DNA of 64,000 nucleotides, taken from the NCBI GenBank assembly GCA_944321845.1, contig CALUMT010000037.1, positions 59,563 to 123,562 on the forward strand, in the 5' to 3' direction. The notes below the pieces were generated by a model. The model saw only the letters and a list, made by a program, of their open reading frames with translations. It made no database searches and was not told where the DNA came from. Positions 9,494 through 17,301 of this stretch are shown one piece after another (within the stretch, counting starts at the first letter, position 1; each line of letters starts with the position of its first letter). Source of the DNA: an uncultured Butyricimonas sp. Its GTDB lineage: Bacteria; Bacteroidota; Bacteroidia; Bacteroidales; Marinifilaceae. A program made the position numbers and the translations under genes.

Positions 9494-10663
9494 ATGAGAA
9501 AATTATTATTTATAATGGTGGGACTTTTGGGTTCCATGTTGGTTTTCGGGCAAACTAATTTTCAGCATCTGACCTTAAGCGAGGCTGTTGCAAAGGCAAA
9601 GGTTGAGAAGAAAATGGTCTTTGTGGATTTGTACACGTCATGGTGCATTCCTTGCAAAATGATGGCGGATAAAGTCTTTCCTGATTTGTTGCTGGGGGAA
9701 TTTATGAACGAACGTTTCGTGTGCGTGAAATACGATGCTGATAAGGATGAGGATGGTAAGATGTTGGTGGAAAAGTTTTCAGTAAGATCTTATCCCACTT
9801 TCTTGATTTTAAATGTTAACCAAGAGTTGGAGAACCAAATTATAGGGGGAGTTAATAAACCGGAAGAATTTCAGATAAAAGTGGAGGAGGCTCTGAAGGC
9901 TTCTATGGCAACCTTGAACAGACAGTATAATGAGGGTAATCGGGATGTTGTCTTTTTAAGAGATTATTTGAGTTTATTGTTGCAATCCTATATGATAGAC
10001 CAAGCAAAGGAGGTTTCGAATGCATTTTTGTCGTCCGTATCTGATAGTGAAAAAACAGCTTGGGATAGTTGGTTTATTTTTGAGAATGACGCTTTGACGA
10101 CTTGGGGATCTGCCACATTTGACTATTTGCTCTCTCATTTCGAACAATTTGGTAACACAGTAGGTCAGGAAGAAGCGTTGGATAAGATTTCGAGGAGTTT
10201 TGAGACAAAATTGGTTACTATGTTACAAGGAAAAGATGAAACTTATTCCCTTAACCTTAGGGATCGTATGGCTTCCAATGCACGACACCCGCAAAAAGTG
10301 ATGAAGGATTTGGATAAGGTGAGACAACAAATGGCTCCGTTTCAGTTTAACGCTAAGCAGCGTTTGAATATGTATGTTCAGATGTGTGGATTGATACGCA
10401 ACATCCGAGAAGGAAAAGGTACGGATAAGGATAGGGATGATTTACTCTCGTTGTGTGAAAAGGTATATCCGATGACTCCAGGAAATATGTTGAGAATGTT
10501 CTATTTTCAAGTATTGGGTTATGTAGGTCAGAATGTGACGGCGGAACAGAAAGAACGAATTATGAATATACATCGGTTTACGCTCAAGTACTCGGATTGT
10601 ACTACGGTGAAAGCGGTTTTGGAAATGAATCATATGGTTCAACCGGAGCAAGAACAGAAATAA
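9494..10663 (+). CDS. Exported thioredoxin-like protein (second of three)
   Basis: A 389-residue paralogue of the preceding protein. It has a signal peptide ending in VFGQ and the motif WCIPC with both cysteines at 51 and 54, exactly as in the first copy. Relative to that copy it has an insertion of about 25 residues in the C-terminal domain before MAPFQFNAKQRLNMY, a segment nearly identical in both. The variant dipeptide between the cysteines (IP instead of GP) should change the redox potential. It starts 36 bases after the first copy and is probably co-transcribed with it. Confidence 0.88.
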   Translation: MRKLLFIMVGLLGSMLVFGQTNFQHLTLSEAVAKAKVEKKMVFVDLYTSWCIPCKMMADKVFPDLLLGEFMNERFVCVKYDADKDEDGKMLVEKFSVRSYPTFLILNVNQELENQIIGGVNKPEEFQIKVEEALKASMATLNRQYNEGNRDVVFLRDYLSLLLQSYMIDQAKEVSNAFLSSVSDSEKTAWDSWFIFENDALTTWGSATFDYLLSHFEQFGNTVGQEEALDKISRSFETKLVTMLQGKDETYSLNLRDRMASNARHPQKVMKDLDKVRQQMAPFQFNAKQRLNMYVQMCGLIRNIREGKGTDKDRDDLLSLCEKVYPMTPGNMLRMFYFQVLGYVGQNVTAEQKERIMNIHRFTLKYSDCTTVKAVLEMNHMVQPEQEQK

Positions 10664-10690
10664 ATATATCATGAATTTGAATTTATTAGT

Positions 10691-11773
10691 ATGAGAAAAC
10701 TATTATTTATTATGATGGGACTTTTATGTTCCATGTGGACTTTCGGGCAAGTCAATTTTCAAGATATAAAAATATTGGATGCTTGTGAAAAGGCAAAACA
10801 AGAAAATAAGCAGGTATTTGTTTTCGTTTATTCAACCTGGTATAAACCATCATTAATCATGTTTGATAAGGTGTTTACTGATCAAAAGGTTGCAGGCTGG
10901 ATGAATGAACGTTTTGTCTCTCTAAAATATGATTATGATGGAGGGGCAAAAAGTGATCTCAGGAGATTGTCTAATGAGTATGGAATAAATACTGTTCCTA
11001 TTTCATTTATTTTTAATGCGGACGGTGAGTTGGAAAATAGAGTAATGATAGGGCATTCGGAGCCAGATGCCTGGTTAAAATTATTAAAGAATGCGATGAA
11101 AGTATCCTTGTCTGATTACGCTCATAAATTTGACAAAGGAAATCGCAATGTTAATTTTTTGTCTGATTATTTGAAGCGATTGCTGAATGTTTCACTGTAT
11201 AATAATACCACGAAGGAGGTTTCAACGGCATTGTTTCAAAATTTGACAGAAAAACAACGGACATCCTCCCGGTATTGGTTCATGTTTAAAGACCTTACTC
11301 TTTCTCCTGTCGGATCCGAATATCTAGAATATGTGCTGTCTCATTTTGATGCTTTTTGTAAAGGCGTGGGGGAAGATTCTGTAAAAAATGTTATTTCTAC
11401 TGCTTATAAGGCAAAATTATGTAAGGTTCTTGTTTTACAGGATAAATTATCTTTAAAAGATGTGCAGATGATTGGAGAGCGTTTGAAACCTTATAATCTT
11501 AATGATAATGAGTTTGAGGTGTTTTTTCTTCTTGTAGAGAATCTAATGAAAAAAGATTGGGAAAGTGTGTTGAGTGTAGCAGAAAAGAATTTTCCGATAA
11601 TGGATGAAGTTTCCTTGTCATGGGCTTTGTTTTCACTTTCATTTGTCTATGCGAATGGGGATGATGCACAAAAAACAAGAGTATTACAATTACGAGATAA
11701 ATTGAAAGTCTCCGTGAAAAATGCAGAAGTACGTTCAATGTTAGAGGATTTTCATCGAGAAGTTAAGTTATAA
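10691..11773 (+). CDS. Thioredoxin-fold paralogue lacking the CxxC (third of three)
   Basis: A 360-residue third paralogue with the same signal peptide pattern (MRKLLFIMMGLLCSMWTFGQ) and layout. At residues 51-54, where the first two copies have CGPC and CIPC, this copy has YKPS, so both redox cysteines are gone. The conserved proline (NTVPIS) and the C-terminal helical domain remain. It cannot do thiol-disulfide chemistry and may act as a binding or chaperone-like partner. The frame is intact over its whole length, which argues for a kept function rather than decay. It starts 27 bases after the second copy and appears to end the operon. Confidence 0.85.
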   Translation: MRKLLFIMMGLLCSMWTFGQVNFQDIKILDACEKAKQENKQVFVFVYSTWYKPSLIMFDKVFTDQKVAGWMNERFVSLKYDYDGGAKSDLRRLSNEYGINTVPISFIFNADGELENRVMIGHSEPDAWLKLLKNAMKVSLSDYAHKFDKGNRNVNFLSDYLKRLLNVSLYNNTTKEVSTALFQNLTEKQRTSSRYWFMFKDLTLSPVGSEYLEYVLSHFDAFCKGVGEDSVKNVISTAYKAKLCKVLVLQDKLSLKDVQMIGERLKPYNLNDNEFEVFFLLVENLMKKDWESVLSVAEKNFPIMDEVSLSWALFSLSFVYANGDDAQKTRVLQLRDKLKVSVKNAEVRSMLEDFHREVKL

Positions 11774-11966
11774 TTAGTGAGCGGTATTAGGAATTATTGC
11801 ATCGCTCTATTGTTTGGCTTGTAGTCGAATGTATGGGGCGATTTTCATTTGTTTTGTAGATGCTGAGATTTGACTTTTTTCTTTTGTTTATTCCTAATTT
11901 TTTTCAGAATTGCAGGCTATCTTTGTATCAAAGAAATTAAGTTGAATGTTAAAATAAGATTGTGTT

Positions 11967-12413
11967 ATGAGAAGATTTTTATTTTTAATGGTGTTGTGCG
12001 TGTCTTTGATGCAGGTTGCTTGTGCTGATAGTGAGAAAGCAATTGGGATGACGGATTTGCCGGAAAAGGCGCAGCAGTTCGTGAAACAGTATTTTGCGGA
12101 TGCCAAGGTTGGGTATTACCAGAAAGAGCGGGATGGGTTTACGGTGACTTATAAGGTGGTGTTTCTGAATGGGGATAAGCTGGAGTTCAATCGGAAAGGA
12201 GAATGGAAAGATCTGGAATGTAGAAATATTTTTATTCCCGATGAGATTATTCCTGCGCAGATTTTGAAGTTTGTTAGGGATTCTTACCCGGGTACTCGTG
12301 TGGTACATATTGAAAAAACGAAGCGTAAATACGAGGTGAAGTTGGATAGCGGGATGGAGATAGCCTTCGATTTGAAGTTTAACGTGATGGAACTGGAACA
12401 CGATAGAGATTAA
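11967..12413 (+). CDS. Exported PepSY-like protein
   Basis: A 148-residue exported protein with a signal peptide ending near VACA. Two copies of a PepSY-like (DUF2874-type) fold follow: the first has LPEKAQQFVKQYFADAKV and the second has IPAQILKFVRDSYPGTRVV, each followed by a beta strand bearing Lys/Glu residues. Such proteins are common periplasmic small domains in Bacteroidales with no settled function. A strong terminator follows at 12436. A TATCTTTG -7-like box sits about 45 bases upstream without a clear TTTG partner. Confidence 0.85.
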   Translation: MRRFLFLMVLCVSLMQVACADSEKAIGMTDLPEKAQQFVKQYFADAKVGYYQKERDGFTVTYKVVFLNGDKLEFNRKGEWKDLECRNIFIPDEIIPAQILKFVRDSYPGTRVVHIEKTKRKYEVKLDSGMEIAFDLKFNVMELEHDRD

Positions 12414-12435
12414 TAATGTGAAGTGAGGTTTTGAG

Positions 12436-12484
12436 CCCTCGCCGTGGCATTGGAGGATAAAATGCCGCGGCGAGGGTTTGTTTT
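12436..12484 (+). terminator. Rho-independent terminator after the PepSY-like gene
   Basis: CCCTCGCCGTGGCATT pairs with AATGCCGCGGCGAGGG (one G-U-type mismatch) around a short loop and is followed by TTTGTTTT. Confidence 0.9.
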
Positions 12485-12588
12485 GGAAGGAAACGGGAGG
12501 TTGTTTGGCGGGTTGATACAATAATGAGCGGGGATTTCTTCCGGTTTTCAGGTGAAAGTCTTATCTTAGCGCCATAAAATTGAATACT

Positions 12589-13320
12589 ATGAAACTGATA
12601 GCAGAGGATTTGGTGAAGAAATACAAGAGCCGTACCGTGGTGAAAGGGGTGTCGGTGAACGTGGAACAAGGGGAGATCGTGGGGTTGCTGGGACCTAACG
12701 GGGCAGGGAAGACGACGTCTTTTTACATGATTGTCGGGTTGATTAAGCCGAACGGGGGACGTATTTTTTTGGATGATATGGAAATCACGAAGGAGCCGGT
12801 GTACCGGAGGGCACAGCTTGGTGTGGGATACCTGGCGCAGGAGGCTTCCGTTTTCCGGCAGTTGAGCGTGGAGGATAATATCCGGGCGGTTCTGGAGATG
12901 AGTTCTTTCTCGAAGGAGTACCAGAAGCAGCGGTTGGAGGAAATGCTGGACGAGTTCGGTTTGCAGCATATCCGCAAGAGTAAGGGTATTCAGTTGTCCG
13001 GGGGTGAACGTCGACGCACGGAGATCGCACGGGCGTTGTCAATTTGCCCGAAATTCATTCTGCTGGATGAGCCGTTCGCCGGGGTGGACCCGATTGCCGT
13101 GGAGGATATCCAGGAAATCGTGCGGAAGTTGAAGGATAAGAATATCGGGATTCTGATCACGGACCACAACGTGCAGGAGACGTTGTGTATCACGGACCGG
13201 GCTTATTTGCTGTATGACGGGCGAATCCTGCAGGCCGGAACGGCGGAGGATCTGGCGGCAGACCCGGAGGTGCGGCGGGTTTACCTGGGTAAGAATTTTG
13301 AATTGAGACGAAAGAAATAA
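12589..13320 (+). CDS. lptB: LPS export ABC transporter ATPase LptB
   Basis: A 243-residue cytoplasmic ATPase that powers lipopolysaccharide extraction from the inner membrane with LptF/LptG and the Lpt bridge. It has Walker [10 protein letters not shown] at 35-43, the Q-loop region [18 protein letters not shown] typical of LptB, the ABC signature LSGGERRR near 137, Walker [14 protein letters not shown], and the switch His in TDHNVQET. The length fits the family. The ATG at 12589 gives the normal LptB start ([12 protein letters not shown]); an upstream TTG is not needed. It is flanked by a terminator upstream and a tRNA promoter downstream, so it is probably monocistronic. Confidence 0.96.
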   Translation: MKLIAEDLVKKYKSRTVVKGVSVNVEQGEIVGLLGPNGAGKTTSFYMIVGLIKPNGGRIFLDDMEITKEPVYRRAQLGVGYLAQEASVFRQLSVEDNIRAVLEMSSFSKEYQKQRLEEMLDEFGLQHIRKSKGIQLSGGERRRTEIARALSICPKFILLDEPFAGVDPIAVEDIQEIVRKLKDKNIGILITDHNVQETLCITDRAYLLYDGRILQAGTAEDLAADPEVRRVYLGKNFELRRKK

Positions 13321-13335
13321 AAATATGGATGTTTT

Positions 13336-13366
13336 TTTGGTAGTTTAAAGAAAAGCGGTATCTTTG
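13336..13366 (+). promoter_or_regulatory. Bacteroidetes-type promoter of tRNA-Leu
   Basis: TTTG at 13336-13339 and TATCTTTG at 13359-13366 are separated by exactly 19 bases. The tRNA begins 18 bases further on. Confidence 0.85.
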
Positions 13367-13383
13367 CACCGTCAAAAAAGCAA

Positions 13384-13465
13384 GCGGGCGTGGCGAAACT
13401 GGTAGACGCACTAGACTTAGGATCTAGTGCCGCAAGGCGTGGGGGTTCGAGTCCCTTCGCCCGCA
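13384..13465 (+). tRNA. tRNA-Leu(TAG)
   Basis: The acceptor stem is GCGGGCG with CGCCCGC. The anticodon stem CTAGA/TCTAG holds the loop CTTAGGA, giving anticodon TAG, which reads CTA. A long variable arm (TGCCGCAAGGCGT) marks it as a type II leucine tRNA. The T arm GGGGG-TTCGAGT-CCCTT is present and the discriminator is A. The 3' CCA is not encoded. It is 82 nt long. Confidence 0.97.
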
Positions 13466-13478
13466 CTTGAGAAGAGAT

Positions 13479-13507
13479 GGCCGCCTTCGTGAAGGTGGCC
13501 TTTTTTA
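13479..13507 (+). terminator. Terminator after tRNA-Leu
   Basis: GGCCgCCTTC and GAAGGtGGCC form a stem with a two-base loop, followed by TTTTTTATT. Confidence 0.9.
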
Positions 13508-13541
13508 TTGGAATTATATAATCGTTTTATCATAGAGAAGT

Positions 13542-14897
13542 ATGAATGTAACAAAGAATCAAATCGATGATCTTAATGCTACGCTTAAGATCGAGTTGAA
13601 TAAGGAAGATTACGCTACCCGCGTGGATGACGCGTTGAAAGGGTATCAGAAAAAAGCCGTGATTGACGGTTTCCGCAAAGGAAAAACTCCTTTCGGGATT
13701 ATCAAGAAAATGTACGGTAAGGCCGTGTTGGTTGAGGAAATTAACAAGTTGATCGGTGAAAGCCTGACTAAATTTATTCAAGATAACGATTTGAATATCT
13801 TGGGTGAACCGCTTCCGAACGAGGAGAATCAGAAGGAGTTGGATTTGAACGGCGAACATTTCGAGTTTATCTATGATATCGCTTTGGCCCCGGCCATGAA
13901 CGTGAAGGTAAGCAAACGGGAGAAGGTTCCTTATTATATCATCAAGGTTGATGACGAGATGATCGATAAGCAAGTGGAAGCTCTCTGCAAGCAAAACGGT
14001 GAGTTGTTGCCCGTGGACGTGATTGAGGGTACGGAGTACGTGAAGGGTGAATTGATCGAGTTGGACGAGAATGGTAAGGCTAAAGAAGGTGGAATTCATA
14101 ATGAGGAGGCTTCTCTCTCTATTTACCATATTAAGGATGAAGATTCCCGGAAGGCATTCGTTGGTGCCAAGGAAGGAAGCGAGGTAATTTTTAATCCGTC
14201 CAAGTCTTTCCCGAACAAGACTGATTTTGCCGCATTGATGGGTATCAGCAAAGAAGAGGCTGAGAAAGTTGACGGTAATTTCTGTTTTATTGTTAAGGAA
14301 ATCAAGCGTTACATTGATGCCGAGGTTAACCAGGCTTTGTTTGACAAGGTATATGGCGAGGGTAAAGTGAATGGTGTAGAAGAGTTCCGGGCTAAGGTGA
14401 AGGAAGAGTTGACGAACCAATTCAAGGGACATAGTGAATATCGTTTCACGATTGACGCCCGCGAGAAGATGGTGAGGAAGAACGAGGATGTGGTTCTTCC
14501 GGAAGCTTTCTTGAAACGTTGGTTGGTTGCCACGAACGAGGGTATGACCCAAGAAGCCGTGGATAAGGATTTCGATTCTTACCGTGATGAGTTCAAATGG
14601 CAATTGATCAAGACGGATTTGATCAAGGAGAACGGTCTGAAAGTGGAAGATGAGGATATGAAAGCCGTGGGTCGTGAGATCGCTGCCGCTCAATTGCAAC
14701 AATACGGTTTGTACGGTTTGTCTAACGAACAGTTGGATGGTTTTGCCGATCGTTTGTTACAAGACGAGAAACAACGGGCAAACTTGTATGACCGGGCTTT
14801 GGAGAATAAGGTTTTTGCCGTGTTGAAGGATGGCTTCAAGCTGGAAGACCAGGAAATCTCCATGGATGATTTCAGTAAATTATTCGAAAGAAAATAA
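13542..14897 (+). CDS. tig: Trigger factor
   Basis: A 451-residue ribosome-associated chaperone that meets nascent chains at the exit tunnel. The N-terminal ribosome-binding domain carries the signature VIDGFRKGKTPFGIIKKMYG near residues 39-58, close to the classic GFRxGKxP loop. The FKBP-like middle domain (about 150-250) is diverged, as is usual in Bacteroidetes, and the C-terminal helical arms follow. Length fits the family. It lies alone between the tRNA-Leu terminator and its own bidirectional terminator. Confidence 0.95.
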   Translation: MNVTKNQIDDLNATLKIELNKEDYATRVDDALKGYQKKAVIDGFRKGKTPFGIIKKMYGKAVLVEEINKLIGESLTKFIQDNDLNILGEPLPNEENQKELDLNGEHFEFIYDIALAPAMNVKVSKREKVPYYIIKVDDEMIDKQVEALCKQNGELLPVDVIEGTEYVKGELIELDENGKAKEGGIHNEEASLSIYHIKDEDSRKAFVGAKEGSEVIFNPSKSFPNKTDFAALMGISKEEAEKVDGNFCFIVKEIKRYIDAEVNQALFDKVYGEGKVNGVEEFRAKVKEELTNQFKGHSEYRFTIDAREKMVRKNEDVVLPEAFLKRWLVATNEGMTQEAVDKDFDSYRDEFKWQLIKTDLIKENGLKVEDEDMKAVGREIAAAQLQQYGLYGLSNEQLDGFADRLLQDEKQRANLYDRALENKVFAVLKDGFKLEDQEISMDDFSKLFERK

Positions 14898-14916
14898 ATC
14901 CCGGAGGGGATAAAAA

Positions 14917-14952
14917 ATCGGGGGAGTTTTAAAACTCCCCCGATTTTTTTTT
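14917..14952. terminator. Bidirectional terminator between tig and the TPR gene
   Basis: 14917-14944 is a perfect 28-base palindrome (half-site ATCGGGGGAGTTTT) flanked by an A run on the left and a T run on the right, so it can stop transcription from either convergent gene. Confidence 0.93.
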
Positions 14953-14970
14953 ATTACCAACGGTAATAAA

Positions 14971-15657
14971 TTATTTGATATTCAATTTTGCCCGGGTAAT
15001 GTATTTTTCAATGAAACGGGCTTCCATGGATTGTGGATATTCTTTTTCGATTCTCTCGTAAGCTTTTAAGGCAGATTTGAAGTCGTTGGCTTTCTCGTAG
15101 GCCTCACCGGCTTTCATCAGGATCATAGGGGTCGTCAGGATGTTGGTGTTGCCGTTGGCAGCCTTGTTGTAGTAGTCTGCGGCTTTCTTGTAGTCGCCCA
15201 ATTGCATGTAGGCGTCCCCGATATTGGCTTTTACCAAGTCAGAGAAAATAAGATCGCTGGAAGAGAATTTCTCCAGATAAGTGATGGCGTTATTGTAGTC
15301 GCCAAGATACAAGTAGCAAAGACCGGCATAATATTTGGCCAGGTTGCCGCTGGGGGTGGAGCTGTAGTCTTCAGCGATATCCAAGAATCCCTTGTATTGA
15401 GAATCTCCGTTTAGGGCTAAGTTGAAAGAATCCTTGGCAAAGTAGTTTTCTGCCATGAACATCTGGCGGAGCGCTTCTTCTCCCCGGGGAATCTTGTAGA
15501 ATTTCTGATAGCCGAAAATGGCAGCGATGATAACGATGATAATTAAAACAATTCTAATGAGCATTTTCTGGTTCTTCTCGATGAATTGTTCCGTTGAGAT
15601 GGTTGCTTCTTCCAATTGCTCGAAGCTGTCGTTGTGTTTCTGTTTTTCTGTTGACAT
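14971..15657 (-). CDS. Membrane-anchored tetratricopeptide-repeat protein
   Basis: A 228-residue protein with a cytoplasmic N-terminal stretch, one membrane helix near 33-50 (MLIRIVLIIIVIIAAIFG), and TPR units behind it (LAKYYAGLCYLYLGDYNNAI, ANIGDAYMQLGDYKKAADYY, LMKAGEAYEKANDFKSALKA). The topology resembles YfgM-type periplasmic TPR proteins linked to envelope protein quality control; the exact role is unknown. It is divergent from recF and convergent with tig. The TPR-recF-DUF721 order is a familiar Bacteroidales neighbourhood. Confidence 0.88.
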   Translation of the reverse strand: MSTEKQKHNDSFEQLEEATISTEQFIEKNQKMLIRIVLIIIVIIAAIFGYQKFYKIPRGEEALRQMFMAENYFAKDSFNLALNGDSQYKGFLDIAEDYSSTPSGNLAKYYAGLCYLYLGDYNNAITYLEKFSSSDLIFSDLVKANIGDAYMQLGDYKKAADYYNKAANGNTNILTTPMILMKAGEAYEKANDFKSALKAYERIEKEYPQSMEARFIEKYITRAKLNIK

Positions 15658-15858
15658 AATTATGTATAACTTTATTATTCTATTTTTATTATTAGTGATG
15701 TGTATTTATGTATCAAGCTGCAAATTTAATCTTTTTTTCATTGGGGCATGAATCAGGGATGATTTTTCTTAAAAAAAAATGGGTGGCTATGCATGTAATT
15801 TTTCTTTTACGTACTTTTGAGGGGTTTAGAGAAGTGTGTTAACGAAAAATTGAAACGT

Positions 15859-16959
15859 ATGGATTTGATTCTGAAGAAAATAAATGTGATTGATTATAAA
15901 AATATCCAGGAGGTGGGAATCGCGTTCAGTCCGCGTTTTAATTGTTTTATCGGAAACAACGGGGCAGGGAAAACCAATATTCTGGATGCCGTTTATTATC
16001 TGTCCATGTGCAAGAGTTATTTCAATGTGCCGGATACGCAGAATATCCGGCATGGAGAAAGCTTTTTTGTGCTGGAAGGGGAATACGAGCGGGAGGGGGA
16101 GGAAATAAATGTGTACTGTGGAGTGAAAAGAGGGCAGAAAAAGGTTTTCCGGAAAAATAAAAAGTCATACGAACGGTTGTCGGATCATATCGGTTTGTTG
16201 CCGTTGGTGATTATATCTCCGGCGGATGCGATTTTGATTGACGGGGCGAGCGAGGAGCGAAGACGTTTCATTGATGGGGTCATCAGCCAGTGTGACAAGG
16301 ATTATTTGCATCATTTGATCTGTTACAACCGGATACTCGTGCAGCGGAACGCGTTGCTGAAAGAATATGCCGGCAGAGCTATCGAGGAAGAGATGCTTGC
16401 CGCATGGGATGAGCGGCTGGTGGATTACGGGATGTTGGTGTTGGAGAAACGGAGGGCATTTGTCTGGGAATTGTCGGAGGTCTTTCAATCGTATTACGAG
16501 ACTCTTTCTCTTGGAAGGGAGCAGGTGAAGATGGAGTACATGTCTTCGATAAAGGAGGTTGATTTTTTGACCGCCTTGCGGCAGAGTCGAGAACGGGACA
16601 GGATACTGACCTATACTACTGTCGGGGTGCATCGTGATGATATCGTGTTCTTGCAGGGAGGGTATCCCGTGAAGAAATTGGGGTCGCAAGGTCAGAAAAA
16701 GACTTTTCTCACGGCCTTGAAATTTGCCCAGTTCGCTTATCTTGCCCGACAGAACGGTGTCCGTCCGTTGTTGTTGCTGGATGATATATTTGATAAATTG
16801 GACGCTGAACGGGTAAAACAAATAATTCGCCTGGTGGCCAGTGACAGATTCGGGCAGGTTTTCATCACGGATACCAATCGGGAGCATATAGATGAGATAT
16901 TGCGGGAATACACCTCCTCGTACAAGATTTTTAACGTGAATAATGGTGGTGTGGAATAA
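15859..16959 (+). CDS. recF: DNA replication and repair protein RecF
   Basis: A 366-residue SMC-like ATPase that loads RecA at gaps together with RecO and RecR. Walker A is GNNGAGKT at 32-39. The ABC-type signature lies in KLGSQGQKKTFL, and Walker B is LLLLDDIFDKLD, followed by the D-loop and VFITDTN. The length matches RecF. The ATG at 15859 gives the canonical N-terminus in which a beta strand leads into YKNIQ; upstream in-frame codons from a TTG at 15817 are not conserved features. A DUF721 gene follows after 37 bases and is probably co-transcribed. Confidence 0.96.
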   Translation: MDLILKKINVIDYKNIQEVGIAFSPRFNCFIGNNGAGKTNILDAVYYLSMCKSYFNVPDTQNIRHGESFFVLEGEYEREGEEINVYCGVKRGQKKVFRKNKKSYERLSDHIGLLPLVIISPADAILIDGASEERRRFIDGVISQCDKDYLHHLICYNRILVQRNALLKEYAGRAIEEEMLAAWDERLVDYGMLVLEKRRAFVWELSEVFQSYYETLSLGREQVKMEYMSSIKEVDFLTALRQSRERDRILTYTTVGVHRDDIVFLQGGYPVKKLGSQGQKKTFLTALKFAQFAYLARQNGVRPLLLLDDIFDKLDAERVKQIIRLVASDRFGQVFITDTNREHIDEILREYTSSYKIFNVNNGGVE

Positions 16960-16996
16960 TTGAGTATTTTTGCCGTATTATCGTGATTGTTTAGAC

Positions 16997-17287
16997 ATGA
17001 AACAGGGAAAAACGTTGCCGATAGATGAATTGGTGGAACTTTACTTGAAGGAGACGGGATTGTACCAGAAGTTTAAGGAAAGGGAGGTTTGTAATATGTG
17101 GAAGGAGGTAGTCGGGCAGATGATCGCTTCCCGGACGAGAAAGGTGAGTATGTCCAACGGGGTGTTGTTCGTTAGTTTCACGTCATCCGTGGTCAGAAAC
17201 GAGATCATGATGGTGAAGGAGGGGGTGATTCAGGCGTTAAACGCACGATTGGGGGAATGTATAGTAAAAGATATTGTCATCTCTTGA
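16997..17287 (+). CDS. DUF721 domain protein
   Basis: A 96-residue protein of the DUF721 family, which is often encoded beside recF. The core NMWKEVVGQMIASRTRKVSM and the strand VLFVSFTSSVVRNEIMMVKE are typical. The family is thought to be nucleic-acid related, partly by analogy with DciA helicase loaders, but no function is proven here. I place the start at the ATG at 16997; a TTG nine codons upstream would overlap the region just after recF. Confidence 0.85.
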   Translation: MKQGKTLPIDELVELYLKETGLYQKFKEREVCNMWKEVVGQMIASRTRKVSMSNGVLFVSFTSSVVRNEIMMVKEGVIQALNARLGECIVKDIVIS

Positions 17288-17301
17288 TAAATTTATAAGT
17301 A

